The position numbers and the translations under genes are program-made. A stretch of DNA of 64,000 bases from Lamellibrachia satsuma (Eukaryota; Annelida; Polychaeta; Sabellida; Siboglinidae): positions 5,032,001-5,096,000 of the forward strand of contig BSQZ01000034.1 in the NCBI GenBank assembly GCA_033239005.1. The letters run 5' to 3'. Below, one piece after another: positions 1 to 12,410 of this stretch; position 1 is the first letter of the stretch; each line of letters opens with the position of its first letter. The notes beneath the pieces are model-generated. The model had not been told where the DNA came from. It made no database searches and saw only the letters and a program-made list of their open reading frames with translations.

Positions 1-755
1 TTCGTGGACCCATAGAGGTTATTTGATACAACAAGCGGTGTGTCACATGCTAAACTTCTACATGATCAATGAAATTATGTCACCGTATATGAAAAAAACT
101 ACCATTTTGCTTGTCCCACGCAACACACGACATTGGTTAAGTACTTTTCCTTACACTTGAGCCGAAGCACGTCACATCAAGTCACGTACAGATTGAGCCA
201 ATGTTGTGGTCTTGTATGGTAGACCTAGCATAGCATTGTTAGAAAAAGTTATTGTCTGTATATCAAATAGATTTATGTACGTCAATGAACACTTCAATGT
301 ATACACACTGAAGTATTGTAATTGCCTTGTGGGTGGTTCTCCCAACCTACACCACGGTTCTCTACTTTGTAATAAAACACATTCACGTTTGTGCAAATAA
401 AATATTTGAAATGGCAATAAGTGTGACACATATTATTAATGTATATGTTCTTTAGGCAATATATTGCTTATAATTATATATTATACTATCATAAAATAAC
501 ATCATGTGTGTACAGTTCGCGAAGAAGATCAAGTTATTGACCCACACTGTATAACGTTGCGTAGTTGACACGACAACAAAAACTGTAAAAACGACTAAGC
601 ATAAACTGATGTTATGTGCAAATAAGCAGCAGAATGACGTTCTGATATTCATTGGAAAACTTAAGAAATATGAAAATCTGTTTGAAAACAATCATGAAAG
701 TATACAGACATAAAATAATGGCCCTCTTCTAGAAAACAAAATGTTGCCTTGTTGT
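1..755. other. AT-rich intergenic, no gene seen
   Basis: Only short chance reading frames on both strands. The first 60 bases closely resemble 57262-57320, so a dispersed repeat crosses the left edge of the window. No RNA gene or promoter could be supported. Confidence 0.6.
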
Positions 756-1245
756 CAAAGGGGTCGGCAACCTGCAACCCGCGGGCCAATTGCGGCCCGC
801 ATAGCTATTTAATGCGGCCCGCGGACTGATAGCGATATTATGCGTGGCGGGGCCCGCGCCCGCAATATTGATATATAAAATAAAAAATAGTACGTCTTAT
901 CCATACTAAATTCTAGACGAGACGTCTAGACGTCTATCCCATAATGCAACTCGGTAATACCATTTCCACGCGATGAACATATCAAACATTTCTCACTTCC
1001 TTAAAACTTTAATTAATTAAGTTTTGTCCACACGCAGACATGAATTTTCTATCTTTTTGTGTTTGAGTGATAATGTGTTGTTTTGAATAACACTCGTCAA
1101 CACTCGTTAAATCACTGGCAGTTCCAGCACTTTCCGTCCCAGATGAATGTGCAATATTAACAATTCCTGTGTACGAGCTGAAACATGAGATTAGCGTATT
1201 CATGGAGAAGAAGGGTGGAGAAGTACCGGCATTCGCTGACCCCTT

Positions 1246-1455
1246 ATGGATCTCCGATTTTGCATTTTAGTCTGCGTCACGGAGCACCTCACTCTGCTGA
1301 ACGCCAAACTACAGGGAAGAGAACAACAAATCAATGAACTCTGCCCGTTTGTCTCCGCTTTCGAGACCAGGTTTCGATTGTGGGAAACACAACTGCGGGA
1401 TGCAAATTACTTCCCGACACTCATAGAAAACAAACTAACTACTCCGGACATGTAG
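1246..1455 (+). pseudogene. hAT transposase fragment (GTF2IRD2/ZBED5-like)
   Basis: The fragment reads as a run with LLNAKLQGREQQI, then FVSAFETRF, then LWETQLRDANYFPTL. This matches the helical segment before the catalytic core of Charlie-type hAT transposases, the family that gave rise to GTF2IRD2 and ZBED5. It covers about 65 residues of a protein normally about 600 residues long. Short related pieces lie upstream near 1009-1240 but are broken by stops. Nothing beyond about 1510 is readable. It is a dead copy inside the transposon at 756-2115, not a domesticated host gene. Confidence 0.65.
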
Positions 1456-1833
1456 GCCTTAGAAGCATTCATTGACCTGCTGAGACGGGAGTTTGCTGAC
1501 CGATTGACAATCTCAGGGCTCGCAACAAGGAGTGAAAAATGAAGATGAACTTCGTGTAATGCAAGCCATGAACGCATCTAACAGACAGACATTTGGATGA
1601 CGTGCTGAGGCTCGCAGTGTCAAGTCTGCAGCCAGATGTGGGACACTTGGTGGCGCAGCAACTCTAGCATCAACATCTGTAGCATCAGGCGTCAGTGTCA
1701 CACGGTCAACATGGCATCAGCGGCATGCCAAGAACACGTGACATGAATAATGTGTGTTTTTGAACAGCATAGTGACCATCGAACTGTTGTTCAAAATCAA
1801 TCAGACCTATTTACAACAGCAACGTATGCATGT

Positions 1834-1971
<138 letters not shown>

Positions 1972-2289
1972 ACGTGTTACAAGAAAGATAATATCCTTAT
2001 GTGCACGCGTGCGTGCGTGCGTGCGTGCTTCCATGTGCGTGCGTGTATGTGTGGCCCGCTGACCTATTCCAAGTAACTAATTTGGCCCTCCGTTCAAAAA
2101 GGTTGCCGAACCCTGGTATAGGCAGTCCTAATGATACACGTGCACCACAAGCATTAGCGTAATTCTGTGTACAACTTCCCTCCTCATGTATTTCTTCGCA
2201 AACTTACACGACAAAGGATAATATGTTTCATTTTCAAAATGTAGTACAACTATTATAGAGTCACACCTGTGTGTGGGAACGTACAACGT

Positions 2290-2770
2290 TCATGTGGAAC
2301 TTTTAATGTGTACTGAGGCTACTGAGTTGTGGAAATGATATTCCACATACAGAACATATATATACGGCTTCACACCTGTGTGAATTCGGTCATGAACCCT
2401 AAAGTGACCTGACTGTGTGTATGATTTTCCACACGTGGCACAAGTGTATAACTTCACAAATGTGTGATCCCTTTCATGTGACTCTTTTGATGATTTTACA
2501 CATGTGGGACAAGTGTTTGATTTCACACCTGTGTGCATCCTTTCATGAACGTTACTGTATGAACCATACTGTATGAACGATTTTCTACAAGTAGAACAAG
2601 TGTGAGACTTCACCCCTTTGTGACAACTTACATGAATCTTACATCAAAAGGACGTTGTGAATGACTTTCCGCATACAGCACTCGTACATGGCTTTACACC
2701 TGTATGAATATATTGATGTGTCTTAAGGATATTGGATGTTGATAATGATGACAAGTGTGTGACTTTCAGG
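2290..2770 (-). pseudogene. C2H2 zinc-finger array relic
   Basis: On the minus strand the segment encodes Krueppel-type fingers with CxxC, a 12-residue spacer, HxxxH and HTGVK-like linkers. One finger is clean (C-ATC-G...HFRVHDRIHTG, about 2395-2475) and another is near-complete (CSTCRKSF...HERMHTG). A third is shortened and has lost part of its helix. The array then runs into non-finger sequence at its 3' end, and upstream (2614-2770) finger-like pieces continue across frameshifts. No start, no other domain and no splice-supported continuation is visible. I read it as a decayed fragment of a large zinc-finger family; a real exon of a longer gene is possible but less likely. Confidence 0.55.
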
Positions 2771-4239
2771 GATGGGTCGAATGCCATTTTTATTTATTTG
2801 TATTTTCGAAAATGCAAAAATAATTTTTTTTGGTAAATACATTGGTTGAGCAAAGTTTATTTGAGAAATATTGGCCTTTCAAAAACAATTATTGCCAAAT
2901 TTTACCTGCTGTATTTCAAATTAATCATATAAATATATATATATATAATGGGTGTGCTGATATTTTCGGCGCCATCTCGTTTAGCTGACTGTCACCAGGA
3001 TACGTGAACTCGCCCGGAATATATTGTTTGCGACAAACAGTGTCGCCACATCGCTTATAATCGGGGCTAGACTTCATTTTCGTGCTTCCGGTATACATAT
3101 TGTCATTATGTTATTATTGAATTTCGCATAGATAGTCTGTATCAATATGTCCACATATTCATCAAATAAACCTTTTCTGTTGAGGGCCATATGGAAAGGC
3201 CGATACTATTTTATAGCGTTATCCATTACTGACATGTGCAAAGTGCGTAATCTGGTATCCGCTAAAAGGTCATTTGATGCGCCTAGAATCGCTGTGATGT
3301 CACTCGACATTACATCTTAGTGTTGCGTAATGCTACAAACAGACAAATCGAACAATTGTTGGCATTTCATTTACTTTTAATACGATAAGCAATCATGTAC
3401 AACAACACAATACTATGCATATTTATTGATTGGTGTAGAACAATGTGTTGTATTACGTAAAAGAAGATTACAATTTACGTACTCTGCAGGCTATTATTTA
3501 TTCACTGTGTACGTCAACATAGGAGTATGCTACACAAATGATTATCTTTACATACTTGTTTCGAGACGATAGTTGACGAGATAATGCACTTACGGTTCCC
3601 CAGTTGTGCACACCATAATACTTTAAATACCTGTATGCCATAAAATAAATCATTGGTATTAGTATTAACACATTTTAATGCTAGTTGTTTTAATAAATAA
3701 TATAAACCAATGTGCTATTGTTTCTTCTCTCTTTTTTTTAAATGTTTTATATGTGTTCAATGCTATTGCGGCCAAAGTGTCGTTGGGGTCCGGAAGTGAA
3801 CATTTACGGGCACATTTACCTAAATAACATGGCGGCAAACGGCCGGCTTATTTCTTCGACACCACGCTACCGTCCGTACTGGCCGACCCTATATTGGCTG
3901 AGTCTCGCTTACACGTAAATAGACAATCATTTCACATGGGATGCGAGTCTCTAATTAGATAATAAATTAGGGAGTCGTTTCACATTGGATGTGAGTGTCT
4001 ATTCATGTAAAACTCATAGCGCAGCGATACGTTACATCGTGCAATCATAGCGTACAGCAGGAGCCCCGCCATTTAGTAATTTGGTCGTCAACACCAGCAC
4101 ACGGTTGGAATCAACATTCGGTTAAATATCAAACTTATTTTTTTGCGAAATTATCCAATAGCAGCCAGCGTGTCGCTGTTGACAGCTTCACATTCACACC
4201 ATAGAGTAGAAGGCTAGGATATAAAAAATACTAACGCAT
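2771..4239. other. Intergenic, no gene seen
   Basis: AT-rich sequence with a short AT run near 2935-2946 and no coding segment I recognise. The stretch 3925-4205 contains two similar direct motifs (TTTCACATGGGATGCGAGT and TTTCACATTGGATGTGAGT, about 50 bp apart) and could be part of a small unclassified repeat. Confidence 0.5.
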
Positions 4240-4795
4240 TCGTAGCAACAACAACAAAACAACGAAACCGACGACGATGGCGATAACAGCACAATAAAAA
4301 ACGACGAAGAACAACGACGATAACTACCACTATTACTACGACGACGGCGGAGACTACGACTATAACAACGACTACGACGACGACGACAACAACAAATAAG
4401 CGATAAGCAAGAAGGTTACACAGCATCAGAAGCAATGGAACGTAACATGTACTGTGACCAATTTTGTTCCGAATCATATGCGCCGTGTGTTACAACCAGT
4501 AATATAATAATCGACCAATAATAATAATCGACCGGTAGTGTAATAAATCGACCAGTAATACAATAAAAGTGGTGATGATAATGATGACGACGATGACGAT
4601 GTTAATAATGATAATGAAGAGGTGATGATGAGGGTGTTAAATTATGATGATGATGATGCTTACAATTAAGGGATCATCTTAGTCACGACGATAATGATGA
4701 CGATAATGATGATAATGATTATGTTAACGACGGTGGGGATGATGGTGATTAATGGATGTGATGACGAGGAAAAAGTGGTCATTTAATAATAAACT
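4240..4795. repeat. Simple and low-complexity tract (ACG/ATG-rich)
   Basis: Degenerate ACAACGACG sequence (4240-4400) is followed by ATCGACC(A/G)GTAAT-type repeats (4500-4565) and GATGATAATGA-type repeats (4570-4750). The ATCGACCGGTAAT repeats recur at 19676-19745 and mark the left edges of the two duplicated units. Confidence 0.7.
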
Positions 4796-4799
4796 TGCC

Positions 4800-5770
4800 G
4801 ATCATATCAAAGTATTATGGGGTATCTCGTAAAATCAAGTGGTCGTCTCAAAAAAATAAATACGTTAAGGGGATATCTCATAAAATGAAAGGGTCTTCTC
4901 AAAAAAGTTAAAGGATCTTCATAAAATAATAAGTCATTAACAAGTTAACTATCTGGTCGTTTTAACAAATTAAGGGATCATCTTAAAAAAGTAATGGTGT
5001 ATTCTCAAAACAATTAATGGATCATGTTAAAAAGTGTAACTAGTCACCATAAATGAATTAGCTGATCGTCTCAATAAATTAAGGGATAATTTCATAAAAT
5101 AATGGGGTCTTCCCAAACCAGGTTAACGAACATTTTAAAAAGCAGGGATCATTTAAAAAACTTATCTAGCTGGTTGTGTCAAATAAATAAGGTGTGACTT
5201 TATGAAATGAATCGATCAATTCATATAATGTTTTTATTTTTAATTTAATATTTCGCTTGATTATCCCTTAAATGGAAACAAAAGGCAATTGCTTTGGGGC
5301 TATGCATCTAACAAAATGAATACAACTAATCATTTGCAACTACAATCAACAATATCACGCTAGTGGATTATTGGTAAAATCCTGTTGAACACACAACAAC
5401 CATATTTCATGGGCTGCGCCATTGTCGTCGGTAAACCAACGTAGCGAGTTCCTGCTTATATATAAAACTAGTTTTCCGCATATCCGACAAATGACGCTTG
5501 TTCTTTTTAATGAATATTTACATTTTTTAAATGACCCCTTGACTTTGTTGAGAAACCCCTTTATATTATGAGAGGACCACTTAATATTTTGAGACGATCC
5601 CTTAATGTGTTGAGACGATAAGCCAATTTTTGATCAACACGTCTATTTTTGAAAACATCAATTAACCTTTTTTGAGTTTACCCCTTTTTATGAGATGACC
5701 CTTTAATGTTTTAAGATTATTTTTAATTTATTAATCCCTTATTTTATTGAGACGGTGAGCTAGCTTACTA
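4800..5770. mobile_element. Foldback-type element with subterminal ~25-bp repeats
   Basis: From 4800 to 5220, degenerate direct repeats of the type TTAAGGGATCATCTTAAAAAA occur every 25-35 bp. From 5530 to 5770 the same motif recurs as its reverse complement (TTTGAGACGATCCCTTAATG). The middle (5225-5525) lacks the motif and any coding sequence. Direct repeats in opposite orientation at two ends suggest a non-autonomous foldback or MITE-like element. Unit B keeps only fragments of it (19850-19870 and 20085-20120). Confidence 0.55.
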
Positions 5771-6159
5771 TTAATGACCGCTTGCTTGTTTTGTAATACA
5801 TATGGATCGATAACGTACCAGCGTACCAACATGAGTGTATCCATAACATTCCGGCGTATCAACATACCATGACATGTGTGGATCCATCACATACAGTAAA
5901 ACAACCAATTCTAATAAATTAATTAAGGAAAATATGACTAAAAATATGACCAATCTAAAAGTTGTATGCGCATCATGTTTAAAGTTATGTTTGTAAATAA
6001 ACCATTTACATATAAAAGGACGCAATCATCAAATAAAACAGGCAATACTATAGTAAAATTAAGTATATGGCCTACTACTATTACGTAAAAAGTATCTCAC
6101 TTCTAAATGAATTTAAAATTACTGCCATAGTTTTAAAGCATATGGTATCAAAGGGTTCT
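5771..6159. other. Non-coding spacer shared with unit B
   Basis: It contains only about two copies of the ACATACCG/GGATCCAT repeat that forms a 1-kb array in unit B. Then comes a non-coding block nearly identical to 21120-21360. No gene seen. Confidence 0.6.
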
Positions 6160-6520
6160 TCAAATTCTGCAACGCGACACACAGTAAGTTCTTGTGTTTC
6201 GAGTTGTATACTGAGTTTCCCGGAGGGAGGCAGAACACGGAGGAGTTGATGTGTAGCTTGTTGCATGCTTGTGAATAATGTTCTGAATACCGTCTCCCTC
6301 CTGTTGCGTTCCGAGAGAGAGCCGTCTGGTATTCTGCTGGTACACCATATCTCAGTGACGGCTAGGACATCTACTCTGTAGTTGCCTTTAACTACTTTGA
6401 TTTAATCGATTTTGCTTGCCAAGGCACCTCGAATGCTAATATTGATGGTGGTTGGTACATCCCACTTGTTCAAATGTACGTTGATGCGTTTGCTGTGATT
6501 AGCCCCATTTCTGCTAATGT
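6160..6520 (-). pseudogene. LINE endonuclease relic, unit A
   Basis: Read on the minus strand, 6460-6300 gives ...INIRGALASKINRL... and then VDVLAVTEIWCTSRIPDGSL. This is the start of an APE-type endonuclease of a non-LTR retrotransposon (the LDILALTET-W motif region). The sequence then falls into a 6160-6300 segment that is also present in unit B at 21370-21540. The rest of the endonuclease and the RT are missing here. Confidence 0.6.
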
Positions 6521-6525
6521 TAACG

Positions 6526-6900
6526 TTATATTGTATGTTGCTCCCAAGGGCGCGTGTGTGGCGCTTCTGTGTGTGCGTGTGTCATATCGTCCAAGTTGAT
6601 AGTTTTGTTATTGAAATGTTTCACTTTGCCGACTGTGGAGTTAACACATTGAACGCGCCTGAAGCCAGACAATACCACTTGAATGGGTCTCCGTCGCAAT
6701 GTTCCTCCTCGTTGACTTATTCTAGTTGGCTGCGTAAAGAAAATGTCGTTCATTGCTAGAGCTTTCAATAATGAATTGCTGCCTGGCTTTCCATACACAA
6801 AGCCGACCAACTGATAGAGAGCCTTTACTGAGTATTGCAGGGCGGTGGACAAGCTTGGCTGAATCATCTGCTACTGTTTGTGCCAACTGCTGCTTGGTCA
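6526..6900 (-). pseudogene. LINE ORF1-like relic downstream of gene A
   Basis: A minus-strand frame contains VVLSGFRRVQCVNSTV and a preceding GGT-RRRP stretch, and it is conserved at the amino-acid level with 22839-23220 in unit B. It lies directly upstream (in LINE sense) of the endonuclease relic, where ORF1 or the N-terminus of a non-LTR element would sit. I do not recognise the exact family. It begins about 200 bp after the receptor stop codon, so it could be transcribed as part of the receptor 3' UTR. Confidence 0.4.
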
Positions 6901-7105
6901 AAGTGTTCACAATTTAGCGATTTATGTCGAAATTTCCGAAACTTTATCTCCTCCACATTCACTGTGTGTATGGAACAGTTGGCTAAAATTGGCACATGAT
7001 AGTTCATCAAACTTAAAATTAATCACACTAAAGCCAAACATTTCTTTGGTTCTGTCGTGTAGACGGACACACACACATACAGGCTTATGACTTGTCAGTA
7101 AGATA

Positions 7106-10100
7106 TTACAGACGGGTGTTGCAGTATTCTGGCGAAATGGCTCTCGACAAATTGGACATCACGTTTGTGCTCCTGCTCTGTGTGGCATTGCGCCAGTCAC
7201 GCCAGAGTCTTCGGACTGTTGGCGTCAGCATGAAAGAAACACAAATAAAGACTCCCTGGCAAGTGTTGCACACAATGAACGGGTACAACAAGAAATGTAG
7301 AACGTCGATCATTGCTAAATAACCGAACAGCCACGTGAATCCCATCAGTGATGTCAACCGTATGTAAATGATGAACATCCTGCGTTGTTGTTTCTGTGGT
7401 CGCGCTCTGCTGGCCGTTGACATGGCACGTCTTAGAGAAACGACGGTGCGAACAAACAACACAGTATTGACTGTGATCACTGCGGCTAGAGGAGTTGCAA
7501 AGTAATATTCAATGGCTCGGGGACCTGAAATCCAACACATCATCTTATTGCCATAGCTGAAAGGTAGCTTCGTGCCGAAGTCGATACCCAGACAGACGGC
7601 GACAAAGACAGCCGGTAGTCCCCAAGCGTATACGGCAAAACAACGAAGACGAGATGTATCGTGAGCACCGTTAGATTGCTTCAGATCAGCAAATGTGCAC
7701 GATGTATCGAAAGCAAGTACGTTCATCCAGAGAAAGGCAACTAGCCATGTGTAGTGTTGGAAGACGGCCACGGCGACGCAAACCTCACGATACAACATGA
7801 AAGTTCTGCTCATCTGGAAAGATAGCTGAGCAAAGAACAACGCTCCGCATAGATTCATTATGCATTTCCCTGCTCGAGTGCGAATCTCTTTGAACATACA
7901 GTAGGTGATCATCGTGCATACGAGACACGCCAATGACAAAGTGTTCCCGATCAATGAAATTATATTCTGGACAGTAGAATCTGCTGTTTTGCTGTCGTGA
8001 TTGTCATCAAGAATCCCGGTCAGATTAGAAAGCATCGACTCACACAATACGATCGCATTCGATTCCAGTCTAAGAACATTTCTCTCGCGGATTTGCACTT
8101 CTTGCGATGTTCCATTGTACACCACGAATGACTCACCCTTGTCGATGTATTCGTTCGCCGGAAATGTGATCGTATTACAACTGAATATGTCGTGTTCACA
8201 AACCAAGGCTGCCGTACTATTGATCCATGTGTCGCTGTAACGCCACGACATAATAACAGGCGTGTCAGTAAACTCGTACACTTGTGCAGTACTGACAACC
8301 AGAAATGTAGATGGAATTGTGTCTGGAAACGTTTTGTTACCCAATAAGGCTAAATCGCCTCGAATCTTAGGTGATCCTTGTAAACAGACACCAGATGAAG
8401 CGTTAACGTCTTGGTTGAACACAATTATGTCGATTTGCGAACTATTTGAACTATATAAGAATAAATCATCATTATCATTGGTTGATGCAGCAAACAACTC
8501 CACTTTAGAGACGACATCAGCGAAACTTCTGGACAATGTCTCTTGAATCCAACATGTCGATATGTTGGAAGTAAATGTATCCCAATTGTTCCACACTTTA
8601 AGGATATTGCATGGTTTTTGTCTTGTTGAAATTCCAACGACATCAACACTGATACTTTTGATAATATGGTCTAGATCAAAGTGTTCCAACTCTTTATGTT
8701 CAGTCGATATGACGATATATATTCTAATGTCACGTTTCCCGGACAGCATCTGTGGCAAAGTCATATTCATTCTCGCACATCGTTTGTCTCGCAGACCTAC
8801 GTGACCATGAGGACACGTCGGTGTGATGCAAAACCCAGTCTTGTGGTCGTAAAGGCTGTCACCAGCGCACACAGCGAATGTCTTAATCAACTGTAAGGGC
8901 TCCAACATCTGTTTGAAAGATGCTAATTGTTCGTGTGATGGAGCAGCTAAGCCATCTAAGTCATAGCCCATGGTCAATGGGTCAGTCAGCCCGTTACACA
9001 TGGCGCAGTGCGGATTACTGTATTGTGTACGTGAAGTCAAGTGATAAATGCGCGCCCTATATTTCTCACAAGTTGATCTTAAGTAATCGAAATCAAACCG
9101 TGGATCAGTTACGTCAGCATTGCAGACGTGTGCTGGGCGAGTTTTCTTCGAACAGTTGTGGCGGTAATAGATGTCGCCAACGTTCTTCACATTTGAGAAA
9201 TTGAACTGAATTTCGCAGTTGGAAATGTTTTGGTCGTATCTGGTATCTCGGTCGGAGCGCTGCCAATAGTAGGATCCAGTTGTGTTCGAGCAGTTAAAGG
9301 TCACACCAGCGGTCGTAATATCAGTGAAATTCTCGCCAGGATTATTGCAAATTGCGCAATACTGGTTGCGGTAGATGACGTCCCGAAATATAACAGGAAT
9401 GTCTGTGGTATGAAAGTTGTTCACCACGGAGGGTCTTTCGCAGAAATCAGCTATTATAGTATCAGTGGTTGTCATAATCCCGCAAGACGATACAACCATT
9501 AATTCATTAATTAATTTATTTTTTATGTGAATATAGACACATTGGGCAGTTGGTGACATTCGATTTCGTAAAATGTCTCCGTAATTGTTGCGCGTTACCT
9601 TTGGACCAGACAAACAGGATGCTTCGTATTCGAGACAGCAATCTCCGAGATGGACACAGGCCCTGTCACAGTAGCATTCGCCAGGATTCCAGCGCAAGTA
9701 ATTAAGACAGATGTGTGCGCTAGATGTGTTGAATAGTTTGTCGTACAACATGGCTTCGAGTTCGTTTATCGTTGGATGTATATATGTTATTATTTCAGTA
9801 GATGTTGTCGGGTTGTTGTTACTGTACGTGTCCTGTGTGTCAGTCAATGCGGGAGTCGTGATGCTGGAAATGTTTGCTTTGTTGCGTACATTCTCACCAG
9901 TTGTGTTCGCAACCTTTCCAGTATTGACTGATTGGGGTGTTGTGTTGTGCAGTGACTCTGTCACTGATGACTTGGTGTCCGTGTCTGTAATTGCATCCTT
10001 GATAGTATTGACTGACGAGAACATTATGTAGTTGATTGACTCTCCCACTAATGCTCTGTCGTCGGTGTATGTCGTCACATCCTTGCCGGCATTGCCTGTG

Positions 10101-10140
10101 TTGTGGTTTGATTGTGTCACTAATGCTCTGGTCTCCGAGT
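7106..10140 (-). CDS. Receptor gene A, exon 2: SMB-domain family-B-like 7TM receptor
   Basis: The main exon of a two-exon gene; exon 1 is at 14683-14911. The acceptor TTACTCTTTCCAG ends at 10141, and the exon opens in phase 1. Numbering the 1087-residue spliced product: 77-165 is a Ser/Thr/Asn stalk with about three ~27-residue repeats (core SVTESLHNTTPQSVNTGKVA). About 215-256 is a somatomedin-B-like knot with eight Cys spaced C-x3-C-x10-C-x-C-x3-C-x5-CC-x6-C. Then comes a long Cys-rich ectodomain with NQYCAICNN and NPHCAMCNG motifs and many N-glycosylation sites. Seven membrane segments start near 798, with Cys at the top of TM3, CW in loop 2, a basic loop 3 and a TM6 motif LTSLMGFTWLFGYLA. 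This resembles Methuselah/adhesion-type family B receptors, but I see no GPS cleavage motif. The tail ends CNTRL, a class I PDZ ligand. Ligand unknown. Confidence 0.88.
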
Positions 10141-10775
10141 CTGGAAAGAGTAAGCGATGACGAAATACAAGTGATGTGTTTGAACATAAGAGCTGCTTCG
10201 GGTGTCGCGAAATAGAAGAATGCTAACAAGAAATATACATTTGGAGTTAATTAACATTAATGGAAATGCATCAAAGCACTACACATATCACACAATAATA
10301 TTTTTAGCATAATACGAAATCGTTTCAACTATAACTCATCAACGTTGAAGTATTTTGTTATTATTGAATTGTACTTTTACTTGCTGGATTGTTTAAAATA
10401 ACTCTGATAGCAAACAATTATTAATACGCTAATTTAGACAATATAACATCTACGTAATTATCTCAGTAACATTTCGTTTTCAATTTATTTCTGGCATTAA
10501 TATGTCCCTTTATACGGCGTGCTCATTTTGTTTAAACAGCTGCACTTAAATGCCGCTAAATCCAAATATGTATTTTAAATTTGAATTCCAAACAATATGC
10601 CCACAAATAGTCCAGGGTATTAATAAAACAAATAATGATAGCATAGCATCATTGAACGTACACTGAATTAATCCCACAAAATACAGTTTTCAATTAGACA
10701 ATGTAACAATCCTAGTAACACCCGCCTACCAGCATTATTAACAACTTCCTAAAAGTAATAGTAATAAACGCATAC

Positions 10776-11572
10776 CGGCCTTAGTAACTTCCTGCTACCA
10801 GCCTTAGTAACCTCCTGCTACCAGCCCTAGTAACCTCCTGCTACCAAGCCTAGTAACCTCCTGCTACCAGCCCTAGTAACCTCCTGCTACCGGCCCTAGT
10901 AACCTCCTGCTACCAGCCCTAGTAACCTCCTGCTACCAGCCCTAGTAACCTCCTGCTACCAGCCCTAGTAACCTCCTGCTACCAGGCCTAGTAACCTCCT
11001 GCTTCCAGGCCTAGTAACCTCCTGCTACCGGCCCTAGTAACCTCCTGCTACCAGCCATAGTAACCTCCTGCTACCGGCCCTAGTAACCTCCTGCTACCAG
11101 GCCTAGTAACCTCCTGCTACCAGCCCTAGTGACCTCCTGCTACCAGGCCTAGAAAGCTCCTGCTACCAGCCCTAGTAACCTCCTGCTACCAGCCCTAGTA
11201 ACATCCTGCTACCGTCCCTAGTAACCTCCTGCTACCAGCCCTAGTAACCTCCTGCTACCGGCCCTAGTAACCTCCTGCTACTAGGCCTAGTAACCTCCTG
11301 CTACCTGGCCTAGTAACCTCCTGCTACCAGGCCTAGTAACCTCCTGCTACCAGCCCTAGTAACCTCCTGCTACCAGGCTTAGTAACCTCCTGCTACCAGG
11401 CCTAGTAACCTCCTGCTACCAGCCCTAGTAACCTCCTGCTACCAGGCCAAGTAACCTCCTGCTACCAGCCCTTGTAACCTCCTGCTACCAGGCTTAGTAA
11501 CCTCCTGCTACCAGGCCTAGTAACCTCCTGCTACCAGGCCAAGTAACCTCCTGCTACCAGGCCTTCCCACCA
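10776..11572. repeat. 23-bp minisatellite, about 34 copies
   Basis: The unit is CTAGTAACCTCCTGCTACC plus AGCC or AGGC, repeated with few differences (AG/GG at the CC-rich end, occasional CTTG or CCAAG variants). It lies wholly in gene A's intron. The same motif in a much more degenerate form (CTAGTAACACCCTCCTACCAG) occurs at 13150-13785, 14400-14530, 27190-27720 and 29690-30580, so this is a recently homogenised segment of an older intronic satellite. Confidence 0.93.
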
Positions 11573-11989
11573 GCCAAAAGTAAACCATTCCTACCAGTCC
11601 TAGTAACACTTACCTAGCAAACCTACCAAAACCCTCCTAAGAGCCGAAGTTGCACAATAGTACGAACAGCTGTAGAATAACCATAATAATATAATGATAA
11701 TAGGTGTGCGCTTGTGCAGCTGCCACGTGTAACACTGTCTAGGTAATAATGTCATTATTGCAAACTATACTCTGTATTGAACAATAATTATACACCTAAT
11801 TTGATTGTGAACGTAAGCGTACGACTGTAATGTCATCAGATTTTAATGTGAATATTTATCTTTCCGGATTTTACTGTTGTTACATATTGTGCAGTTGTAG
11901 GGCCATCTCCAGCGAACTGTGACGATTACAATGGTGATCGTGTATTCAAGCTATCAGCTGTGACAACTAATGCAACATACTTCTAAATC

Positions 11990-12175
11990 TGTCACATTGG
12001 GCAGTTTGTGACATTCGATTTCGTAAAATGTCTCCGTAATTGTTGCGAGTTACCTTTGGACCAGACAAACAGGCCCTGTCACAGTAGCATTAGCCGGGAT
12101 TCTAGCGTAAGTAATTAAGACAGATATGTGCGCTAGACGTGTTGAATAGTTTGTCGTAGAACATGCCTACGACAT
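11990..12175 (-). pseudogene. Partial copy of receptor exon 2 (SMB region)
   Basis: Nearly identical to 9538-9760, from CACATTGGGCAGTT to the TGTTGAATAGTTTGTCGTA block. It lacks 42 bp (14 codons, including the LGDCC core of the SMB knot), and the missing piece is flanked by ACAGG direct repeats. There are no acceptor or donor sites like those of the parent exon. It is a duplicated exon fragment stranded in gene A's own intron. Confidence 0.8.
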
Positions 12176-12400
12176 TATTCGTCGGTTTGGATTGTGTTAT
12201 TACTTCTATACGGATGACACCCAGTTGTACATCTCGTTCAAGCCGAGGGACGGTGCAGCCCAAACAGATTCTCTGGAACAAATTGAGAGTTGCCTCACGG
12301 ACATTGAAAGATTGATGCGCGTAAACATCCTAAACTGAACAGTGAAAAGACTGCGGTTGTTTTATTCACATCCAAGCATAATGGTAGAATACTTGTTGCA
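12176..12400 (+). pseudogene. LINE reverse-transcriptase fragment (YTDD motif)
   Basis: The plus strand reads YYFYTDDTQLYISFKP, then LEQIESCLTDIERLM. This is the palm motif C region (Y/F-A-D-D-T-Q-L-Y) and following helix of L2/CR1-type non-LTR RTs; the usual Ala is Thr. The downstream thumb is broken by a stop. It abuts the partial receptor exon on its left. Confidence 0.7.
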
Positions 12401-12410
12401 TGGATGATGT

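Noticed and set aside
2290..2613. Intact zinc-finger gene
   Set aside because: One finger is truncated, the 3' part is not finger-like and upstream fingers are frameshifted.
4214..4477. PolyVal minus-strand frame
   Set aside because: Low-complexity ACAACGACG sequence; no signal peptide context or homology.
8001..9502. Plus-strand frames opposite gene A exon 2, and similar ones opposite B and C
   Set aside because: Shadows of the conserved receptor frames. Substitution patterns follow the receptor frame and domains are recognised only there.
10776..11572. CRISPR array
   Set aside because: The 23-bp units are contiguous without unique spacers, in a eukaryotic intron.
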